From contig NW_007360622.1 of the NCBI RefSeq assembly GCF_000192795.1, positions 32,098 through 96,097 on the forward strand: a stretch of DNA of 64,000 nucleotides, given 5' to 3'. Below are positions 49,294 to 59,720 of the stretch, one piece after another. The notes under the pieces were generated by a model that did not search any database, had not been told where the DNA came from, and was given only the letters and a program-made list of their open reading frames with translations. This stretch comes from Vavraia culicis subsp. floridensis. Its lineage: Eukaryota > Microsporidia > Pleistophoridae. The translations under genes were made by a program, and so were the position numbers. Positions within the stretch are counted from its first letter, which is position 1. Each line of letters opens with the position of its first letter.

Positions 49294-50133
49294 TCATTCT
49301 ATAACACTCACAAAGCATCTGTACTTCTTAAACACAATAAGTAACACATCGATCAAATCTTTTAGGTTTTCGATTCTTATACGTATGTTGCTCTTCAACA
49401 TCAGTTTGGGCATCATAACAGATACAAATCCTGGAAAATCCATGTGTTTCGTGCGATCAAGGTCTCTTTTGTCCGCCAATCCATGAACTATCTCAATGAA
49501 CCTGATCACAGCTTCAAGCGCGTTTCGATTCTTCTTAGGCAGACAGAGAAGAAGGAACTTTATCGCGATGTGCTGTTCCTTTACATCGGATAACCTTTTT
49601 ATTCTGCAGAAATAATCGACGAATTCCTTTGGCAGAATAGGCATTTCGTAGTAGTTGAACACGTTTTTGAATACCGAAGAAACCGTGATACCATCATATT
49701 GTATCATCTTTTCATGTATGTTCTCCTGTGCTTGCATGCACTCCTCAAAATCTTTAATAGCAGCTTCCATCACCACAACAGACGGGCTTCTTTTGAATAT
49801 CCCCGTTTGTGTAAGGTCCAATGTTAGGAAAAATTCCATAATCTGATTCAAGTCACTGGGAATGTTCAACTCTCTGTACGAGTACTTTAATCGAGTAGGT
49901 TCTAATTTAACATTTTCTCTTGTAAATTCTTTGAATTTGTACATGTTAGGGATGTAAACAGAATCAGGAATTGTTCTGACTTCTATCAAACTAAAAACTG
50001 TTCTTAGTACATCCATATTCGTATTTACGAAGTATTCTAAATATTCTCTGTATTCTTCGTCAGAAATATCGTCTATCGTAAGATTTTTTTCTGATAATTT
50101 TGTCTCTATGTATGTTTCGTTCATTTTTACCAT
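49294..50133 (-). CDS. RhoGAP-domain protein
   Basis: 279 residues. After an acidic helical N-terminus (1-85) comes a RhoGAP domain (about 95-265): IPSDLNQIMEFF, LTQTGIFKRSP (arginine-finger loop), VSSVFKNVFNYYEMPILPKEF (family: LK.FLRELPEPL.P), LLCLPKKNRNALEAVIRFI and TKHMDFPGFVSVMMPKL (family: NKM....LA.V..P.L). It would switch off a Rho/Cdc42-type GTPase. The catalytic finger position (GIFR in the family) is Lys, followed by Arg. No CCC motif is present; the first ATG is used, with another three codons downstream. Confidence 0.78.
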   Translation of the reverse strand: MVKMNETYIETKLSEKNLTIDDISDEEYREYLEYFVNTNMDVLRTVFSLIEVRTIPDSVYIPNMYKFKEFTRENVKLEPTRLKYSYRELNIPSDLNQIMEFFLTLDLTQTGIFKRSPSVVVMEAAIKDFEECMQAQENIHEKMIQYDGITVSSVFKNVFNYYEMPILPKEFVDYFCRIKRLSDVKEQHIAIKFLLLCLPKKNRNALEAVIRFIEIVHGLADKRDLDRTKHMDFPGFVSVMMPKLMLKSNIRIRIENLKDLIDVLLIVFKKYRCFVSVIE

Positions 50134-50761
50134 TTTTGTACTTTTTGTTTTTAACGTGGTCAAAAATTAATTAAATTGATAAATGTAACACAAAAACCTG
50201 TTTATTAAATAACAATGCGAAGTGTAGATAAACAACGCTTCGAACAAGTTAAAATATGCGAATGTTTTATATTTATGAATTGGAGTGAGCTTTGTAGCGA
50301 ATGGCAAACAAACAATTACATCAAAGACACCTGTGAATTTGATTATACTTTTGATTATACGTACGAAATAATATGAGGTGCACAATATTCGATTATGTTT
50401 GTGTTTTATTATCATTCTGGGTGTAAATTAAAATGTGAAGGGTTTTGAGGCGATAGAATATGGCAGATTAACCGCAATTATCTTAATTTTGATGTTCAGA
50501 CTCTTTTCGGACTTCACAAAAACAAGCTGTAAAAAGATACTTGTTCATGAGCGCGTGAGTTAGGTAGCGGTATCGCGTATGACTTTATAATGAAATATAA
50601 AAATTGTAAGTACATTTATTATGGGACAATAGGCGAAGATATAACGCGTGCCCTTCCATCAAAATATACGCAAATCGAGCTAACATTGCCAATAAGAAGC
50701 AAACGGCACGAACCATAGCATGGGTGACTTACCACACCAGACAATTCCAATAAAACTCACT
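50134..50761. other. Spacer between the RhoGAP gene and eS6
   Basis: Presumed promoter of the RhoGAP gene. An 82-codon minus ATG frame (50167-50415) is AT-driven and hydrophobic without features. Confidence 0.45.
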
Positions 50762-51472
50762 TTATTTTGATGACAGCCAATCTGGGTACTTTTTGAAAAA
50801 CTCTTGCCTTATCTTTTCGGTTTTTTCACGGCGAAGACGACTTATTTCTTGCTTCTTTTCATACCGTTGCGCATAGAACTTGTTCTTGATCCTCGTCATC
50901 CTAATTTTAGGCAACTTCCTTTTTTTTCCCTCCTCAGGCGGTGGTAGCGCCTTGATAATGGCATCCTTTACTTCTTCTGGACTCACATCAACATCCTTAA
51001 GACCGAGAGCTGCTTTAAGTTTGTTGAAGCGCTTTGGCAGATGTGTCTTATCGGCCACATGATCGGTAAGACCTTCAATATGGCAGGGCTCAGCAGTAGT
51101 ATTACCTTCACTACTTTCTGCGAAAAGATCGTTCACAACTTTCATGCACAGCGCTGACGTTTCTTCAGAAATGACGGCACCACGTACACTCTTTCTGCGC
51201 AACTCTCCCTTTTTTCTGGGTTTGAAACCAATATCTCCTTTTCTGCGCAGTAATCTCTGCCTCTTGTCCGTGTTAATTTGCGCATCCATGGGAAACCCTT
51301 GCTTGTCTGAACCACCGGTCAGAAGCACTTTCCAGCCGGCATATTCCGGCTTGATAATACTGCCATCGATAATGTCGCCAATTGATTTTCCATGGAATAT
51401 CCGTTCCGCATTACCTGTTACCTCTAGTGTGATGTTTGTACCGTTCTGAGGTGATGAAATATTCAGCTTCAT
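50762..51472 (-). CDS. RPS6: 40S ribosomal protein eS6
   Basis: 236 residues, full length for eS6. It begins MKLNISSPQNGT (family MKLN.S.P..G.QK) and contains the hallmark GWKVLLTGGSDKQGFPM, then RQRLLRRKG, KKGELRRKSVRGAVIS, and KLPKIRMTRIKNKF with a basic C-terminal helix. The Ser-rich phosphorylation tail of animal S6 is absent. It is part of the 40S subunit. A strong promoter is visible: AAATTTT boxes then CCC just before the ATG. Confidence 0.96.
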   Translation of the reverse strand: MKLNISSPQNGTNITLEVTGNAERIFHGKSIGDIIDGSIIKPEYAGWKVLLTGGSDKQGFPMDAQINTDKRQRLLRRKGDIGFKPRKKGELRRKSVRGAVISEETSALCMKVVNDLFAESSEGNTTAEPCHIEGLTDHVADKTHLPKRFNKLKAALGLKDVDVSPEEVKDAIIKALPPPEEGKKRKLPKIRMTRIKNKFYAQRYEKKQEISRLRREKTEKIRQEFFKKYPDWLSSK

Positions 51473-51525
51473 TGGTAAGGGTCAAATTTTTTTCGATTTG
51501 AAAACGCAAAATTTTTACAGATGTA
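51473..51525 (-). promoter_or_regulatory. AAATTT + CCC start element of eS6
   Basis: On the minus strand AAATTTT occurs about 45 bases and AAATTTGACCC about 15 bases before the ATG. This is the same architecture as at PRE7 and PIS1. Confidence 0.5.
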
Positions 51526-52029
51526 CCGAATAGCGGTGTACTAAGCGATCGATTCTAACTAGGATGACACTTTTCTTTCCATCTTGCTGTTTATAGTGTG
51601 AATTAGACAAGTTTGAGGTGTGCATCACTTTTTATCTTCATCCAATAATTATAGGTTGGAAGCTTGGTATTCATTTCATCCTGGCAATTTCAACCGTTAC
51701 ATTCAAATCTCTAATTCTCTGATGTAAAATGACTTTTTCCCGTAAAATAGTAAAAAACTGCGTTCAATTTTGTTTTACTATGAATAGTCCAAGAGCAGAA
51801 TAAAAAATGGTAAAATAAATATTGAATTTTACTATAAGACCATTGACAAATGATAGACTAACTGTTGAAATATTTGGGATTTTGTTAGTTTTAAGAATAT
51901 TTTTACCTCACACCGCGAAACTTGCCCACACAATTGTGGAAGCACTCTTTAGAACAGGCGAAGTCATAGTATTAACGATCACAACCATTTATATTATTTC
52001 ATTTATAAAAATCCCTTATAGACACACGA
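51473..52029. other. Spacer between eS6 and PRP40
   Basis: Holds the eS6 promoter and the PRP40 3' end. A hydrophobic 72-codon plus frame (51822-52040) starts only at TTG and overlaps PRP40; it is not called. Confidence 0.45.
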
Positions 52030-53532
52030 TCATAGCTTAATTTCCCCCTCTTCCAATTCATCATCATCCTTGTTGTTGAAGTAAGTTTCCATCGCCCGCC
52101 TATCGATGTTATTTAGTCTTTTTTTTGTTTCTGGAGTAAAATCATTTTCATACATTCCAAGCCTTTCCAAATTCATTCTGATAAAATCATCAAATTCTTC
52201 CTTCACAGCACTACCTCCAAGCATCAATATTCTAACCACAAGATCATTTTTAACTAGTTTTAAAAAAGGTTCATATTCCATTTTATAATACACCGATCCA
52301 TTAACATACATTTTGTTGATCAAATTCTTTAATTTAATACGATATGTTTTCATGAGATTGGTATTTTCAGCGCCATCTGCTAGATTATTAAGCTTGAAAT
52401 GGCTGACGTATAGTTTTCTGTAGATTAACAAAACTGCTATATCATCAAATTGTTCCACAAATTGGTCGTTCTTTATATCAACAAATCCTTTGGTTGCGTC
52501 CATTTTCGATAACACAAAGTTTTCTAGTCTGTTATAGTCTTCATAACTGATATTTAGCTGTTTTGTAAGTATTTCTTTTGTGTTAAGGCGATTATATTGT
52601 TCAGATGACTCAAAATAAATCAATATATCTTTTTCGGCTCTGGTCTCACCTTGTATATCCTCTTTTGACTTGTTATTCGAAGCATGGTCAGGATGTTTTT
52701 TCTCGAACTTCTTGGCTTGATTGGTATTGCATTCTCCAAGTTCACATTGATCAATCGAAACACTAGCACTCGAATATTTCTCATGTTTATTTACTTTGCT
52801 CTCATCATTTTTTTCTGTTTTGTTTTCATCATAGGTACTTTTGTTTTCGACATCGCTCTTTCTTAGACAAGAAGAATGTCCATTATTGCCTTTTCGTCTT
52901 TTTGTCCTATTCTCTTCATTTAAAACAGCAAACTCGTCTGTTCTTCCGGGCTTAAGCTTATAATAATACATGAAGCGGTTCACCAGGAAATTGGTGTAGA
53001 ATTCTCTTCGTCTTTCAGCATCTTTATAAAAATTGTTATGGAACAAAAAGTTCATTGTTACTTTGTAGTCATAGGATGCGTCATAATCACTGTATAAATA
53101 CTTTTTGAGGAGGTAGATCATGGCAGATTCGCTATTTTTATTCTCTTCGCGAATAATCATTTCTTTTTTATACCTTATAAACTCATTCAGAAATGTCTCC
53201 TTCAAATCACCGTAGGCATTGTACAAAATATTATCATTGAGTTTGTCGGCATAGTCCTCTACTGTAGCACCTTCTTGCACGCCGCACTGTTCCATAAGAT
53301 CAAAAAATAATTTTTTGTCTTTCTTGTCCAACCGCAAATAATTTCCTAGCGTACTAATTGTTTGCATGTCGCCTGAAGAGAAGTATTTCCTGTCATCTTT
53401 TGGCATAATCCAGTATGACTTGTTCGTGTGTGCGTTATAATAGAACGGTTTTCCCGTGTCAGTATAGTATACTTTATACGGATTCAGATTGTTTGGTTCG
53501 CAACGCATGCTCCTAAATTTCTTTGGTTCCAT
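52030..53532 (-). CDS. PRP40: U1 snRNP-associated splicing factor PRP40 (WW + FF)
   Basis: 500 residues. One WW domain (about 17-43): YKVYYTDTGKPFYYNAHTNK followed by SYWIMP. The first signature Trp is replaced by Tyr; the second Trp and Pro are kept. FF-type helical repeats follow (for example LFFDLMEQCGVQEGATVEDY, RREFYTNFLVNRF, EFDDFIRMNLERLGMYENDF). A charged, disordered insert (about 215-300) separates the FF blocks. Yeast Prp40 has two WW domains and bridges U1 to the branch-point protein. It is head to head with U2AF65. CCC lies 17 bases before the ATG. Confidence 0.82.
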   Translation of the reverse strand: MEPKKFRSMRCEPNNLNPYKVYYTDTGKPFYYNAHTNKSYWIMPKDDRKYFSSGDMQTISTLGNYLRLDKKDKKLFFDLMEQCGVQEGATVEDYADKLNDNILYNAYGDLKETFLNEFIRYKKEMIIREENKNSESAMIYLLKKYLYSDYDASYDYKVTMNFLFHNNFYKDAERRREFYTNFLVNRFMYYYKLKPGRTDEFAVLNEENRTKRRKGNNGHSSCLRKSDVENKSTYDENKTEKNDESKVNKHEKYSSASVSIDQCELGECNTNQAKKFEKKHPDHASNNKSKEDIQGETRAEKDILIYFESSEQYNRLNTKEILTKQLNISYEDYNRLENFVLSKMDATKGFVDIKNDQFVEQFDDIAVLLIYRKLYVSHFKLNNLADGAENTNLMKTYRIKLKNLINKMYVNGSVYYKMEYEPFLKLVKNDLVVRILMLGGSAVKEEFDDFIRMNLERLGMYENDFTPETKKRLNNIDRRAMETYFNNKDDDELEEGEIKL

Positions 53533-54143
53533 AATTCAAAAGACTGAGGGTTTTCTAACAGCTCTCCTTCTCAATGGCCTTCGAAAATAGAATAAATCAA
53601 TGAATAATGCCATGATTTGATCATCTTAGCCGTTGATTGCGGTTAACATGATTTTTTAGTTTGAAATGCAAAATGTTTACTGCGCAATTGAGATGGTGTA
53701 TCAAAATGTATGATGTCTGGGCATGGACAACTTATCACAATACTTTGTGGACGCAAACGCAGTATTATGTATACTTATTGATAATTTACCTATAAATTGA
53801 CATATGCAAGAAATCATTGAGTGATGTATAATCGTACAATTAGCTTGGCTCACTTTGGGCGTGTACTGTTGTGAAGTATAGAACGCTAAAGAGCTGAACC
53901 AGGATTAAACGATGAGCATCCGAAAGTACGCCGCGTTGGTCAAAATATAATGAGTATGAACGAACTATGTTAATCGAAATAACATGATATTCCAATACAA
54001 TGCGTGATACTATAACTTTTGATGACAAGATGTAAATATAAGCTTATAAAATCATTCAATGTGTTAATATCTTGGATATAATATCTTTCATGCACTGCAC
54101 CGGTCGATCACTCATAAACACATCAAAGGATGAACCCCCTGAT
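53533..54143. promoter_or_regulatory. Bidirectional promoter PRP40 / U2AF65
   Basis: A 611-base spacer between two divergently transcribed genes of the earliest spliceosome complex. CCC motifs lie at both edges. No other gene is supported; a 62-codon minus frame (53840-54028) starts at TTG only. Confidence 0.5.
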
Positions 54144-55211
54144 ATGTCATCGAATAACGTGTCTGGTGCGAATGGCCTGTCATCAGATCAGGTTAACAAT
54201 ATTCTGCTAGGTATTGAGCACATCGACGAACTCATATGTGCTAATTTGCGGATAGTGTACGATCCTGAAGACGAGATAGACGAGTATAATTTGGTACCAC
54301 AAATCTTGGAAGTTGCCAATACACAAGAGCAATATGTTGCTGGTGGAGTGAAGCAACGTAAAATAATTATAAAGGACGCAAACATAAACGAGGTTATAAA
54401 AATTTTTGAGAAAGATTTTGACACTTTTAATTATCGGAAAAATAGTTCAGGAGACGTTGAAATATTGTTCGATTCTCAAGAAGATGCTAACAAATGTATG
54501 AGAATTGGGGTAGGAAATCTCGAACTTTCAAGACCTATCAATTATTTCATAACCACAGACTCCGAATTTACGGTCAAAGACTTGAATGAAAAATTGCTCT
54601 TGGGCCCGCTAAAAATAGAAGATAAGAAACTGAAAGCGGCGTTGAATGAGATAAGTGAGCTGAGCACGTTTCGAAAATGCTATGACTTTGTTGGTAACAC
54701 ACCAACCGATTACTTTGTCTTCTCTTTTGGAAATAAAAATGTTGCGGAACATTTATGTAAATTTTTGTCTTTCGTGAATGTCACCGGGAGGACGTTGATT
54801 GCGTGTTTGTTCTACGATCAAGTCAATGTTATAAATCTGAATGATATATTCAACGACAGGTTTGTTATAGGTGGCCATGTGCTTACGGCGAAAATCGAGA
54901 CCAGGATAGTTCAGGTCTTGAACATGTTTTTGCCAGGTGAAATATCGCACTTTGACAGGATTGATGAAATGAAAAAAATGATAATTCAAGAAGCAGAAAC
55001 CGAAGATATTGTAAATATCTGTGTGCCACTGTCTCTGTATTCTAAAAACAGATTATATTGTCCCTATGAAGGTCGCGTTTACGTTGAATGCAAGGATAAG
55101 GTCTCCGCTCGCAGTGTATTTTGTAGACTTGGTGGCCTAATTTTCAATGGGAGGGTTGTTATTACTTCATTTTTTCCTGAGCTGCATTACCAAGCTCGTG
55201 AATTTATGTGA
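54144..55211 (+). CDS. U2AF2: Splicing factor U2AF large subunit (U2AF65/Mud2)
   Basis: 355 residues. Two degenerate RRMs (about 65-150 and 165-255) precede a clear C-terminal UHM (about 275-355). That UHM starts RIVQVLNMFLPGEI and continues with DEMKKMIIQEAE, GRVYVECKDKVSARSVFCRL and RVVITSFFPELHYQAREFM. This is the U2AF65 UHM order (VL.L.NM...EEL....Y..I..D...E, G.I.V.F......A...L.GR.F..R.V...), right down to the Y..R.FW-like end. The Arg of the RXF motif is replaced (LIF). U2AF65 binds the polypyrimidine tract. CCCCC lies just before the ATG; an upstream in-frame TTG/ATG lacks it. Confidence 0.83.
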   Translation: MSSNNVSGANGLSSDQVNNILLGIEHIDELICANLRIVYDPEDEIDEYNLVPQILEVANTQEQYVAGGVKQRKIIIKDANINEVIKIFEKDFDTFNYRKNSSGDVEILFDSQEDANKCMRIGVGNLELSRPINYFITTDSEFTVKDLNEKLLLGPLKIEDKKLKAALNEISELSTFRKCYDFVGNTPTDYFVFSFGNKNVAEHLCKFLSFVNVTGRTLIACLFYDQVNVINLNDIFNDRFVIGGHVLTAKIETRIVQVLNMFLPGEISHFDRIDEMKKMIIQEAETEDIVNICVPLSLYSKNRLYCPYEGRVYVECKDKVSARSVFCRLGGLIFNGRVVITSFFPELHYQAREFM

Positions 55212-55914
55212 CATTAAGGACTAAAACTGCGAATTCGAGATCCAGGAACGCTACCTCGATCAATAAATAATAGACTAATTATATACAGATCACTTGCAAA
55301 TGGCTGTAAAGTTATTTGTTGTTGCATAAAGTATACGACAACATCTGTACATGTTATATTACATTCATAGAAATATGGTGATCTAATGTTTTATCGACAC
55401 ATAAACAAGTAAAGCGCCAAAATATCAGCAATGGTGTATAATATACACCAATCTATATGATATATTTTAAATATCACTTAGTAACTTTTTATGTGATAAT
55501 TTGATCCAACTTTGTTATTGAGAACTACAACTCATACTTATTTGGCAAATAGTGTAGAATGTGCTCATTACATATTCGCTGGACAGTACCAACGCTTTCA
55601 TATCTTGTCTCTATTTGCACAGCCGAAGAAGGCATATGTGGTATCGGTTGAGCACCTTCAATTCGCTTTAAATAAATCTAATTAATAATTTTTCGTATTA
55701 ACTGGTTACCGGTCAAACCAGCTGCATCATTTAAAAGTATATATATGTTCTAAAATCCTTTATAACCTGTGCCATGGTTTTAGTTGTATTACAGCGAATC
55801 AAAAAGTCCATAGTAAAACGCAATATTTTGTGTTAAAAACTGTAATAATACCAACAACACTCATTTTTAATCAAACTAAATATATTTATGAAATTTTATG
55901 GACAGCCCTAAAAA
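55212..55914. other. Spacer between U2AF65 and YOP1
   Basis: AT-rich; AAATTTT and CCC precede the YOP1 ATG at the right edge. Nothing else is seen. Confidence 0.5.
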
Positions 55915-56592
55915 ATGCTGGGCAAGGTCATAGTAAACATTACAACCGTTTTACTCGTGCTGAACAACTGTTATGGATACTTCAAAGATAGAAAAAACAA
56001 GCATTTTCGTTATTATTTCCTGATATTGTGTCTGTTTCTCGTCTTTGACTCGCTTTTCAGCTATGTCACGAACTTTATTCCTTTCTTCCAAATAGTCAAA
56101 TTCGCTTTTATTGTCTGGTTATCGTTGCCTATGTTTAACGGGCCGATGTTTATTTACAATTTCTATATGAAAAAGATATTTGTACGATTTGAGGCTGACA
56201 TCGACCTCCAGCTGGAAACAGCAAGGAAAAGATTTGTGGAGACCTTCGTGGAAAGGTTGAATCAGGCATATGGCAAGTGTTATCAGTACAATGAGAAGCT
56301 TTTGGGATATAATGACAGATCTAACGAACGAACTTCAGCAGCTGAACCCGGTCCGAAAGAAGTAGGTGATGAGTTAATGAGCAATGCACGAAGCGAAGCG
56401 TTGGAGAACATCAAAGATGCGATTGATAAGACATCATTTGTTCAAAAAGAAAACTTGGACAAGCTCAATTCGAATGCCAGTAGTACGGATGTTGGGAAGG
56501 AAGGAGGTTTGGGAAAGTTCATCGACAGAAACGAAGGAAATTACGATGTTGATGAAGAGGTTGGTGCTGGTAAGAAATATGAGGATAGTTAA
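55915..56592 (+). CDS. YOP1: Yop1/REEP (TB2/DP1/HVA22) ER-shaping protein
   Basis: 225 residues. The TB2/DP1 domain (about 20-95) has paired hydrophobic hairpins: RYYFLILCLFLVFDSLFSY, then IPFFQIVKFAFIVWLSLPMF and GPMFIYNFYMKKIF (family: PFY...K..F..WL.LP...G...IY...). An amphipathic helix follows, then an acidic, disordered C-terminal tail (about 130-225). Members wedge into and tubulate the ER membrane. The N-terminal hairpin is close to normal length; the tail is a lineage feature. CCC lies seven bases before the ATG. Confidence 0.83.
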   Translation: MLGKVIVNITTVLLVLNNCYGYFKDRKNKHFRYYFLILCLFLVFDSLFSYVTNFIPFFQIVKFAFIVWLSLPMFNGPMFIYNFYMKKIFVRFEADIDLQLETARKRFVETFVERLNQAYGKCYQYNEKLLGYNDRSNERTSAAEPGPKEVGDELMSNARSEALENIKDAIDKTSFVQKENLDKLNSNASSTDVGKEGGLGKFIDRNEGNYDVDEEVGAGKKYEDS

Positions 56593-57297
56593 CGTGAGTA
56601 CCAAATGCTTAGTTGTGCTCGCGATATTAAAAAGTACGTTTACCTAATTGTTTCGTACCTGTGTTTTATTACCAAGAATGTGCCATTCATCACACGTTCT
56701 GTCCAACCATTCAGCTATTTAGCTATTTTGTGCGTATAATTGCAACATTCACTTTTTAAATCATGCCGACATTCTTGGATTAAATCAAAGGACATGTGCA
56801 GCGCCATCTCATTTCAGATATATTTTGTGTTGTGAACTGGCCAAAACAGGTCATTTCGTTCGTTTGTACAAAAGAAAGAAATTGTAGAGTTTGAGTAGTT
56901 CATAAAAGAAATAGAGATAAGAAGAACTGAAAACCATAGATAGGAGACATGTGAAATTTGGCTGGTAAAAAACATATAAATAATCCTAAGCAAAGTTAAA
57001 TTCGACCAATGGCGCATACATTCCAAATAAGATATAACATAGTGTTGTTCTCTCGATAAATTCTTTTTTTGTGTACTGAACGGCAAGCTTTGGCTCTAAA
57101 TTTGGTTAGGTTAAGCCAACAAACTAAAAATAGTATTTCTATACACAATTGTAAGTGTCGAACGAAGCGAAATCCGGTAATACAGAGCAGACTTAGTTTA
57201 ATAGCGATATCAACGCACAACAAGATGTTATAAATGATCAACAATCACAAGTCTCGTAAAAATACTATTTTAATTGAACTTGTATGATTCTTTATTT
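56593..57297. other. Convergent spacer YOP1 / disordered unknown
   Basis: Minus frames at 56814-57086 and 56996-57244 are hydrophobic and lack a proper start. No supported gene. Confidence 0.45.
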
Positions 57298-58323
57298 TCA
57301 GTCACACCTCTTCTTGTACTCCATTGTTTGTAGATCAAATATGCTCATCATTTTCTCTACGTACTCCTTCTTCTCATCATTTGTTAATCGCTTAAGCAGG
57401 CCCGCCACTGGTCCAAATACGCTGCTCTGAAGTATTAAGAACCATTTTGGCGCTTTTTGTGATTGGTATTTTCGCGAACCTGATAGATTTATTCTGTATC
57501 CATTATAATCCGCGGTAGTGATACTATTGTAGTTTTCTGAGGTGATGGAACGACGGTGATTCTCGTATAACGAATTTTTGCTGCGCATATCGCTTAATTT
57601 TGAAGTGCTGCTTGAATTGGTAAAACTGTTGCTCATTGTATTAGGTAAGAGGTTGAAGAGTAAATCGCGTGAACGGTCCTTGTTGTGATCTTCTTTTCGT
57701 ATATAACTTATGTCTTCATTCGTATTGGTAATTTGCATTTGAACATGACCGTGGTTTACCTTGGCATCATAGTCATACTTTCGCACGCTATACAAATTAC
57801 TTTGGCCGCTTGCACCATGTCTCGTACTTATTCGTTCTGAGTCTTGTCTGTTTTCGTTATAAACGCCACACGTATCACCATTACCAACGTGACAAGCACA
57901 GAATTGAACGTATTTTCTCCTTCTTCTTTTTCTATTACGACCAGAATTATGTGTATAATTCGTATTGTATCTCCCTGCCCTTTTGCCACCACGATGATTA
58001 GCTCTATTCAAAATATAGTTAGAGGAACCTTCAAAACTAGTCTCTGTAACATAATCATAACTGATAATTTCACTACAACAATAATGCGAGTAATCATACA
58101 TTCTTTTCCCATCTCCTCTTCCCAATTTGCTTGCATTCTTGAAGCCCAGCTTTACACCCGATCTTTTCCACTCATATTCTTCCGTATCATCGCTGTGTAA
58201 TATGCTAGTTATTCTTTTAGATAGCTCCTTGATTTGCATTTCCTCATCACTCGCTTCTTTATAGGTTGTTTTTTTCTCTGCTTCATCAGGCACACCAATT
58301 TTGAACACTGTCTTTCCGTCCAT
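57298..58323 (-). CDS. Disordered hypothetical protein with Arg/Tyr/Asn/Ser-rich centre
   Basis: 341 residues, not recognised. The first 60 residues are acidic/helical. The middle (about 70-280) is low-complexity, rich in Asn, Ser, Arg, Tyr and Gly with a run RNRKRRRRK, as in RNA-binding or condensate proteins. The last 55 residues are ordered (APKWFLILQSSVFGPVAGLL followed by LTNDEKKEYVEKMM) and may be the functional domain. There is no CCC at the ATG. The frame is kept open over 1 kb with coding-like use, so I accept it as a gene. Confidence 0.55.
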   Translation of the reverse strand: MDGKTVFKIGVPDEAEKKTTYKEASDEEMQIKELSKRITSILHSDDTEEYEWKRSGVKLGFKNASKLGRGDGKRMYDYSHYCCSEIISYDYVTETSFEGSSNYILNRANHRGGKRAGRYNTNYTHNSGRNRKRRRRKYVQFCACHVGNGDTCGVYNENRQDSERISTRHGASGQSNLYSVRKYDYDAKVNHGHVQMQITNTNEDISYIRKEDHNKDRSRDLLFNLLPNTMSNSFTNSSSTSKLSDMRSKNSLYENHRRSITSENYNSITTADYNGYRINLSGSRKYQSQKAPKWFLILQSSVFGPVAGLLKRLTNDEKKEYVEKMMSIFDLQTMEYKKRCD

Positions 58324-59720
58324 TGTTGATAGAATCTTCGCTGTATTTATATTTATTAGGACCGTTTATTTGATCAAGCGTTTGTTTGTTTCAGTGATAA
58401 GTTTCAGTTTGGCTTATGATTATTGGTTGCATATCGAATTGCAAGTAAGTAAAAGAACAAATATCAAATCAGCTTTGATGTAACCCGTTAAGATACAAGA
58501 GATACTAAGTAAATGGAGCCTGGAAATAGCAGATACGGAGAAAGTAAACAATGTTACTGATGATGGCTTTTGCTCATAAGGTTATGTCCTGGTAACAAAG
58601 TTCGCCAATAAAATTCTATAAAGTAGACCAATACCTTCTGTTACGCTTCTCCGCCACAAATAATTCAAAACTAGTTTAGCATAGTTTTAAATATTTATTT
58701 TTATTACTTTTCTATCTTTGTAGACATTTTCTCGACCACATTAACCTATAATGCGGCATAATAAGTATGTTCTACAGTGATATAAAACACTAATCTGATA
58801 AAATCCGTTTTAATGTAATTATGATGGTGATTAAATATTTTTAAGAACATTTTTTTACTAACGGTGTATTTTATTAAAGCTGTTCCTTTCTCAAGTATGT
58901 ACTTAACATTAAAAGACTGTCTTCTCGGTCTGTTGAGAACGATCATAGCCATCGACTTGTGGTTAATGCAGCAATTTAGTGCGTCAACATGTACGATAAC
59001 AAGGCTAACACCTGCGATAAATAGGTATACCTAACTGTAACACGCCAACTTCGTCTTGCACGCGACTTACCTTTCGGAACTACACCAAAAATCTTCTTAT
59101 CTATGGCTTAACGAAGCACTCACTTCTTAAGAGAAAGTATACTTACTAAATTTTGAGGTATGAGGAGGTAATAAAATGTACTTGTAATGAAAGGATGGCT
59201 TTAAGTTAAAATATCGCAAACTAATTTTCAAATTAGTTACATTGGAGAAATGACTGAACCAATTATAAATACGATTAACTTTGATGTAGGCCAAGTATTA
59301 ACATTTTTAAGCCGTGTCAAAAATGAACTGACTGATTAATTATATATTATACCAAATAAAAGTACACTTTGGTGACATCAATGTCAGGTATGGCATTGTA
59401 TTATGAAGTACACACCTTACACACTATCAAAAATATCTAAACATACTACAATGCCAACATGTGCCATAATTATCAATTATTTATACTGAGAGTAGCTAAA
59501 AAAACGAATGACATAAAGAAGCCTTTAGTAAATCAATTACGATCCTAGAGCACAGCTAATCACCAAAAATTTTTTCTTTAAACGCTAAATGATATTAGGA
59601 TAGTCACAAGTCACGATTGCACATACAAACTTATTCATTTCGAGATAAATAGTATTAAATAACGACACCGCTTGCGGCAAAGATTATCACTTTCTTGCAC
59701 AAACCGATGAAGGATGCTGA
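58324..59720. other. Spacer between the disordered unknown and the repeat-solenoid gene
   Basis: About 1.4 kb. A 68-codon minus ATG frame (58746-58952) begins with a basic, coding-like stretch, then becomes AT-driven. It has no start motif and is not called. Nothing else is seen. Confidence 0.4.

Noticed and set aside
51822..52040. 72-codon hydrophobic plus-strand frame
   Set aside because: Starts only at TTG, overlaps the 3' end of PRP40 and has no start motif.
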